Source: Molanna angustata
Taxonomy: Eukaryota; Arthropoda; Insecta; Trichoptera; Molannidae
NCBI GenBank assembly: GCA_963576475.1
Contig: OY754975.1
Coordinates: forward strand, 19,842,646 to 19,906,645
Direction: 5' to 3'
DNA length: 64,000 nt
Positions 59,431 through 64,000 of the stretch are shown here, in pieces (position 1 is the first letter of the stretch; each line of letters begins with the position of its first letter). The notes beneath the pieces were generated by a model, which made no database searches, was not told where the DNA came from, and saw only the letters and a list, made by a program, of their open reading frames with translations. The position numbers and the translations under genes are program-made.

Positions 59431-61040
59431 AATAAATTAATTAACCATATTAATAAAACTTATAATGAACATATTCTGTACCCATTTGGAAATTCACTGC
59501 CTCACAAAATGAGTCTGTTCTGAGGCAGTATTTTATTTTTAATTTTGTTTTAGGTTACAAGTAAAAACATTAACATAATTTAAAAATATAACAGACAAAT
59601 CTTAGTTATTTGAATCTGTAAAAGCGTAGTGGAAATGGTTGAGATTCTCCATCAGGCTCTCGCACTATTTAAAGTTAAAAAACGCACACGTAAAGATAAA
59701 ATAAAGGGTATTAATATAAAAGAAGTAGGTATAGATATAAAAGCAGAATAGTGAATTCATTTTAAGATATTTAGTACTAGGTATATGATCAGAATGTATT
59801 CTGTCATTACTTTTTAGCCAGTCTGTTTCCAGTTTTTTTGAAATTTGTTCCATATGAGGTTTTCAAACACAGAGTATGCTATGGAAAATGCACAGTTTAA
59901 TTTTTATCAGAACAAATAGCCACACGTCGATAAAGAATCATTTTTGCTTTTAAATATAAAGTTAATCGGTCAATAATTATTTTTGAAGTCCGTCTGAATT
60001 GATAATTATTAATTATTGTGATAATTCTGACAATGCTTCATAATGATTAAAAACTATCTGGCTCTTATTTTGTGTCATAAAGGGCCGTTTTGTACGGAAA
60101 AAGCATTAACTGGCGGTTTCAAGATTGCGCTGTATATATGTATATCAGAGGGAGACAATTAGGTATACATATTTCATTAAGAATTGTTTAAATCACAAAT
60201 GTGAAAACATTTGTTTAAAAGTAGGGCACATAATTCATTATAGATTTGTAGTGTTCACGATAGCAATTATTTATTTTATATTAATAACTGGGAAATGTTT
60301 ATGTTTCGCAAGATTATTTAATGGAAATATAAATATTTGCAATTCATAAATCGACGATTGAATATTTTTATACGAAGGCATTTCACATCTCTAAATAATA
60401 ACGAGATTCCTCCAAAATTTATTTAAGACAAAATATTTTCTTCCAAGATAATTTTAATCTAAGCAATGTAATCTCTTGTAAAGTTGTTAAAATTTGTTAG
60501 ATATCCGTATAACAATATTTCAGACGCCGAAAAATTGATAAAAGAAACTGATTACATATTCTAAGCCTTTTTACGTTATTTCATAGCAAAATATTGATAT
60601 TATAATAAATAGCAAAAAAACGTCTCGAAAATTCGAAAATCAAAATGGATTTTATATTGAAACAATATTGCAAATGATACATAGGTAGGTACTAGGTACA
60701 TAAGTACAGCCCATTCGAAACTTTAATCAACCTTGGTGTAAGTGTTAGTGCATATTGGTGATATCGAGTGTACATATACATTGTGATTGTATTAGTACAA
60801 CCGCCATTGGCCAATCGCACACACATACTTAATTCAGTAGCGCTTCATACTTCGAACTGATGAAAAGTATAAGGTGTTTTGCATAACAATATTGATTGTA
60901 ATAAAAGTTATTTTTTAATTAAAATAACATAATAGTTTTTTTTAGTGAAGTATATAATAGTTTCTTTCAATATATCACAAAATACAAAATTAGGACGTAG
61001 CATACCTCTTTCCCGTTAATCTAAAGATCTAATTTTTAAT
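59431..61040. other. Gene-free stretch upstream of transposase
   Basis: No gene recognised. The transposon's left end should lie here, but I could not find an inverted terminal repeat matching downstream sequence. Confidence 0.45.
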
Positions 61041-62533
61041 ATGTACGAGTATTTCCGGGAACAATATAAAAACAATAATAATACAATATCTCCGTTAGAA
61101 CAAACATCAAAAGCGACTAAATTATCTATTGCGACTGTAAAAAATATAATAAGGGAAAAAAATTAATTTACTCCCGATTGTTCTAGTTCTTTTTCTTCTC
61201 CGAAAAAAAATGGAAGTGCCTTAAAAAAAATTAATGTCGATAGTTTCGACAGTGTAGTTATAAGACGTTGCACACATGATTTTCATGTTACAAAAAAAGA
61301 ACTCCCTACACTGTCGAAATTATTAGGTGTTTTAAAATCAGGCATAAACTTTATGGGTGGCACATAGTCAAAGAACTGGGTTTCAAATGAAAAAAAAAAC
61401 AGAAGACAATAGACAATTATTAATCGAAAAAAGTGATATAGTTTTTAAAAAAAGTACATATATTATTAGAAAAAATGACTGAATATCGTTCTGAAGGTAG
61501 GCCAGTTGTATATATGGATGAAACCTACATTCACTCTACCCACACATCAGGAATGTCTTGGTCCGATGGTTCAAATGAAGGGTTAAAGAAACCAATTTCG
61601 AAGGGCTCACGATATATTATTGTTCACGCGGGAGGTGAGGCAGGTTTTATTCCCAATGCTTTTCTGATGTATAAATATCACCAGAAAACTGGCGATTATC
61701 ATAACGATATGAACAATACAAATTATGAAAAATGGCTGAAAGAGAAATTCATTCCTAATCTACAACCAAGATCTATTCTTGTGATAGGTAACTCCCCTTA
61801 CCACAATAACGTACTTAATCCTGTGCAAATACACCCCCTCCGACTTGAATCGGAGTACATAGCAACATAGCGGCCGATTTCGAGACCAATCGGAGACCCC
61901 GACGTTTGAGGTTGGACTCTCGGGGGCAGTGGTTGAACCCGATGGGAAGTGGATATTGTGTTGTCTGACGTTGCGGCTGCGTCGGGGATGAACAGGACCA
62001 ATGGGTCCTATAACATCCTCCGGCGTGGAAGTAGTTCGCGAACTCTATCGTGTGCCAAATTCAAATTCTAAAAAGCAAGTTATGATTGATTGGTTACAGA
62101 GTAAAAGTATATCATTTCCTCCCAATTTGCTTAAGGCAAATTGTACAGAATAATACTTTACAACAAGCCACGGGAAAAGGAATTTAAAATAGATGCCATT
62201 CTTAATGAACACGGACATACTGCACTTCGGTTACCCACTTACCATCCAGAACTTAATCCAATTGGAAATATGTGGTCCATAATAAAAAGTTATGTGGGAT
62301 CTAAAAATGTATCATTAACAATGGAAAGTGTACGTGCTTTGGTAGAAGAAAAAATATCGCAAATTACCAGCAATGCTTGGGTTCAACTGTGTCGACATGT
62401 CCAAAAAGAGGAAGAAAAATATAAACTAAGTGATGCTATTATGGATGAGAACACGTTTTTTGTAAATACCGGTGACAGCTCATCATCACAAAGCGAATCT
62501 GAAGAGTCTGAATTATCGGGCGAAGAATGTTAG
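61041..62533 (+). pseudogene. IS630/Tc1/mariner-like transposase, multiply broken
   Basis: N-terminal codons (from about 61041) give YFREQYKNNN and TSKATKLSIATVKNII, a helix-turn-helix with the Tc1-like TVxxI helix. A middle region with stops follows, including EDNRQLLIEKSDIVF. The DDE core starts at 61475: VVYMDETYIHSTH (first Asp, 61517-61519), GWSDGS-like SWSDGSNEG, HAGGEAGFIPNAFLMYK and GDYHNDMN. The second catalytic position reads VIGNSPYHN (GGT at 61787) where DN is expected, and the third reads LNPIGNMWS (GGA at 62264) where E is expected. A 220-bp insert splits the core. A Ser/Glu-rich tail ends at 62533. The gene is inactive by frameshifts, stops, insertion and two lost acidic residues. 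Confidence 0.8.
61831..62050 (-). mobile_element. GC-rich 220-bp insertion in transposase
   Basis: Flanked by TGTGCAAAT (61822-61830) and TGTGCCAAAT (62051-62060), a 9-10 bp duplication with one indel. Removing it restores an NPVPNSNSKK reading. The insert is far more GC-rich than its surroundings. On the minus strand it reads PRRRML and a stop, then about 180 bp of non-coding sequence, which could be the 3' end of a non-LTR element. No poly(A) is seen. Confidence 0.6.
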
Positions 62534-62636
62534 ATACTAATTTATTTTCGTCATTTTCATCTGATCACTGATCACAAAATAAAATTAAGACTTTCTGTAA
62601 TTTGTATAATTTTTATAGAAAATTAAATTTCAACTA

Positions 62637-63587
62637 TTTTATTTTATTTTATTTATTTTATTTTATTTTATTTTATTTTATTTTATTTTATTTTATTTTA
62701 TTTTATTTTATTTTATTTTATTTTATTTTATTTTATTTTATTTTATTTTATTTTATTTTATTTTTTTTTATTTTATTTTATTTTATTTTATTTTATTTTA
62801 ATTTATTTTATTTTATTTTATTTTATTTTATTTTATTTTATTTTATTTTATTTTATTTTATTTTATTTTATTTTATTTTATTTTATTTTATTTTATTTTA
62901 TTTTATTTTATTTTATTTTATTTTATTTTATTTTATTTTATTTTATTTTATTTTATTTTATTTTATTTTATTTTATTTTATTTTATTTTATTTTATTTTA
63001 TTTTATTTTATTTTATTTTATTTTATTTTATTTTATTTTATTTTATTTTATTTTATTTTATTTTATTTTATTTTATTTTATTTTATTTTATTTTATTTTA
63101 TTTTATTTTATTTTATTTTATTTTATTTTATTTTATTTTATTTTATTTTATTTTATTTTATTTTATTTTATTTTATTTTATTTTATTTTATTTTATTTTA
63201 TTTTATTTTATTTTATTTTATTTTATTTTATTTTATTTTATTTTATTTTATTTTATTTTATTTTATTTTATTTTATTTTATTTTATTTTATTTTATTTTA
63301 TTTTATTTTATTTTATTTTATTTTATTTTATTTTATTTTATTTTATTTTATTTTATTTTATTTTATTTTATTTTATTTTATTTTATTTTATTTTATTTTA
63401 TTTTATTTTATTTTATTTTATTTTATTTTATTTTATTTTATTTCATTTTATTTTATTTTATTTTATTTTATTTTATTTTATTTTATTTTATTTTATTTTA
63501 TTTTATTTTATTTTATTTTATTTTATTTTATTTTATTTTATTTTATTTTATTTTATTTTATTTTATTTTATTTTATTTTATTTTATT
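62637..63587. repeat. (TTTTA)n tract, ~950 bp
   Basis: About 190 pentamers with only a handful of visible irregularities (near 62651, 62765, 62801 and 63444). It lies directly downstream of the transposase and upstream of a TTAA palindrome. Confidence 0.95.
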
Positions 63588-63658
63588 GATTTCCAGAAAC
63601 AGTTTATATTACAAATTAACAATAGCTTTATTATATGAATCAAGTTTTAAAAGGTTCT
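63588..63658. other. Short spacer
   Basis: Unassigned AT-rich sequence between the pentamer tract and the MITE. Confidence 0.5.
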
Positions 63659-64000
63659 TTAAGGGGGGGCCTATTTTACCAATTTTACCTATTTTTCAAT
63701 TTGATATACCATCATTATTTCTTATAAAATCGTTTTTGAAAAAAATAATTTAGATAATTTTTTAGATAGTTTGGGTATTCTTTAAGAAAAATGTATCTTT
63801 ACTTTTTGATAATATTCTGTATAAATTCTTGTAGAAAAATAATGGCATACCCCGATTTTCAACGTTTATCTTATATTTTTAATAAAATATAAGGCGTAGT
63901 TCAACATATTTTTTTTTAAATTAAAGAAGACAAAAATATCTAGAAAAATACGATGTGACGTTGCATTAATGCTTCAGGTTTAGAAAATAACCCTAAAAAA
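63659..64000. mobile_element. MITE family A copy 3, cut by window end
   Basis: Starts TTAAGGGGGGGCC, then rejoins the family at CTATTTTTCAATTTGATATA and follows the left arm of 445-1140 to the centre. The GACTGCTGCC block near the end has been replaced. The right arm lies beyond the window. Confidence 0.75.

Noticed and set aside
62602..63753. 383-codon open frame made of FILFY repeats
   Set aside because: It is the translation of the (TTTTA)n tract; the plus strand of this pentamer contains no stop in any frame.

Overview
The window reads as 64 kb of nuclear DNA from an insect, most likely a moth or butterfly. The evidence is strong AT richness, frequent GTAGGTACCTAC-type motifs, tRNA-derived SINEs, and many decayed non-LTR retrotransposon 3' ends of types common in Lepidoptera. 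This assignment is inference from style, not from a marker gene. I find no intact host gene and no convincing multi-exon structure. Almost everything recognisable is a mobile element, a piece of one, or a tandem repeat. A gene-poor, TE-dense block such as a sex chromosome or heterochromatin would fit, but the sequence alone cannot show that.

The main object is a single LTR-type element at 3433-18083 (14.65 kb). Its two direct terminal repeats are about 5.59 kb each (3433-9028 and 12492-18083). They begin TGTC, end GACA, and are flanked by a perfect 4-bp duplication TTGG (3429-3432 and 18084-18087). The 3.46-kb interior (9029-12491) has no gag-pol; at most a short integrase-tail-like remnant is readable near 10.56-10.65 kb. 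Very long LTRs around a non-coding core is the LARD architecture known mainly from plants. The two LTRs are nearly identical, so insertion was recent and probably driven by proteins from another element. Each LTR carries about 11 tandem 115-bp units, each with a CCGCTT-type hairpin and usually a TTTCGCGCC (E2F-like) motif. The element interrupted an older non-LTR retrotransposon whose reading frame resumes exactly across the insertion.

Layout. 0-3.4 kb: a palindromic TTAA element, hairpin-element debris and reverse-transcriptase scraps. 3.4-18.1 kb: the LARD-like element. 18-24 kb: foldback elements, a nested hairpin family, an 86-bp duplication, a SINE and an R1/Jockey-like RNase H tail. 24-27 kb: a (TA)n block and a LINE between SINE pieces. 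27.9-30.1 kb: two minisatellites. 30-38 kb: a repeat family with inverted ends (R), hairpin elements (family B) with 11-12 bp target duplications, and two foldbacks. 38-46 kb: a second TTAA palindrome and several 5'-truncated LINEs, one with an unbroken 285-codon ORF. 46-57 kb: a near-perfect 190-bp palindrome, a short satellite, LINE tails and SINEs. 57.8-59.4 kb: a compound tandem-repeat field with a G-rich minisatellite. 61-62.5 kb: a broken IS630/Tc1/mariner-like transposase. 62.6-63.6 kb: a 950-bp (TTTTA)n tract. 63.66 kb to the end: a third TTAA palindrome.

Nothing here forms a pathway. The logic is one of successive insertion, each element using older ones as targets. All similarity calls come from recognising motifs by eye; no database search was possible.
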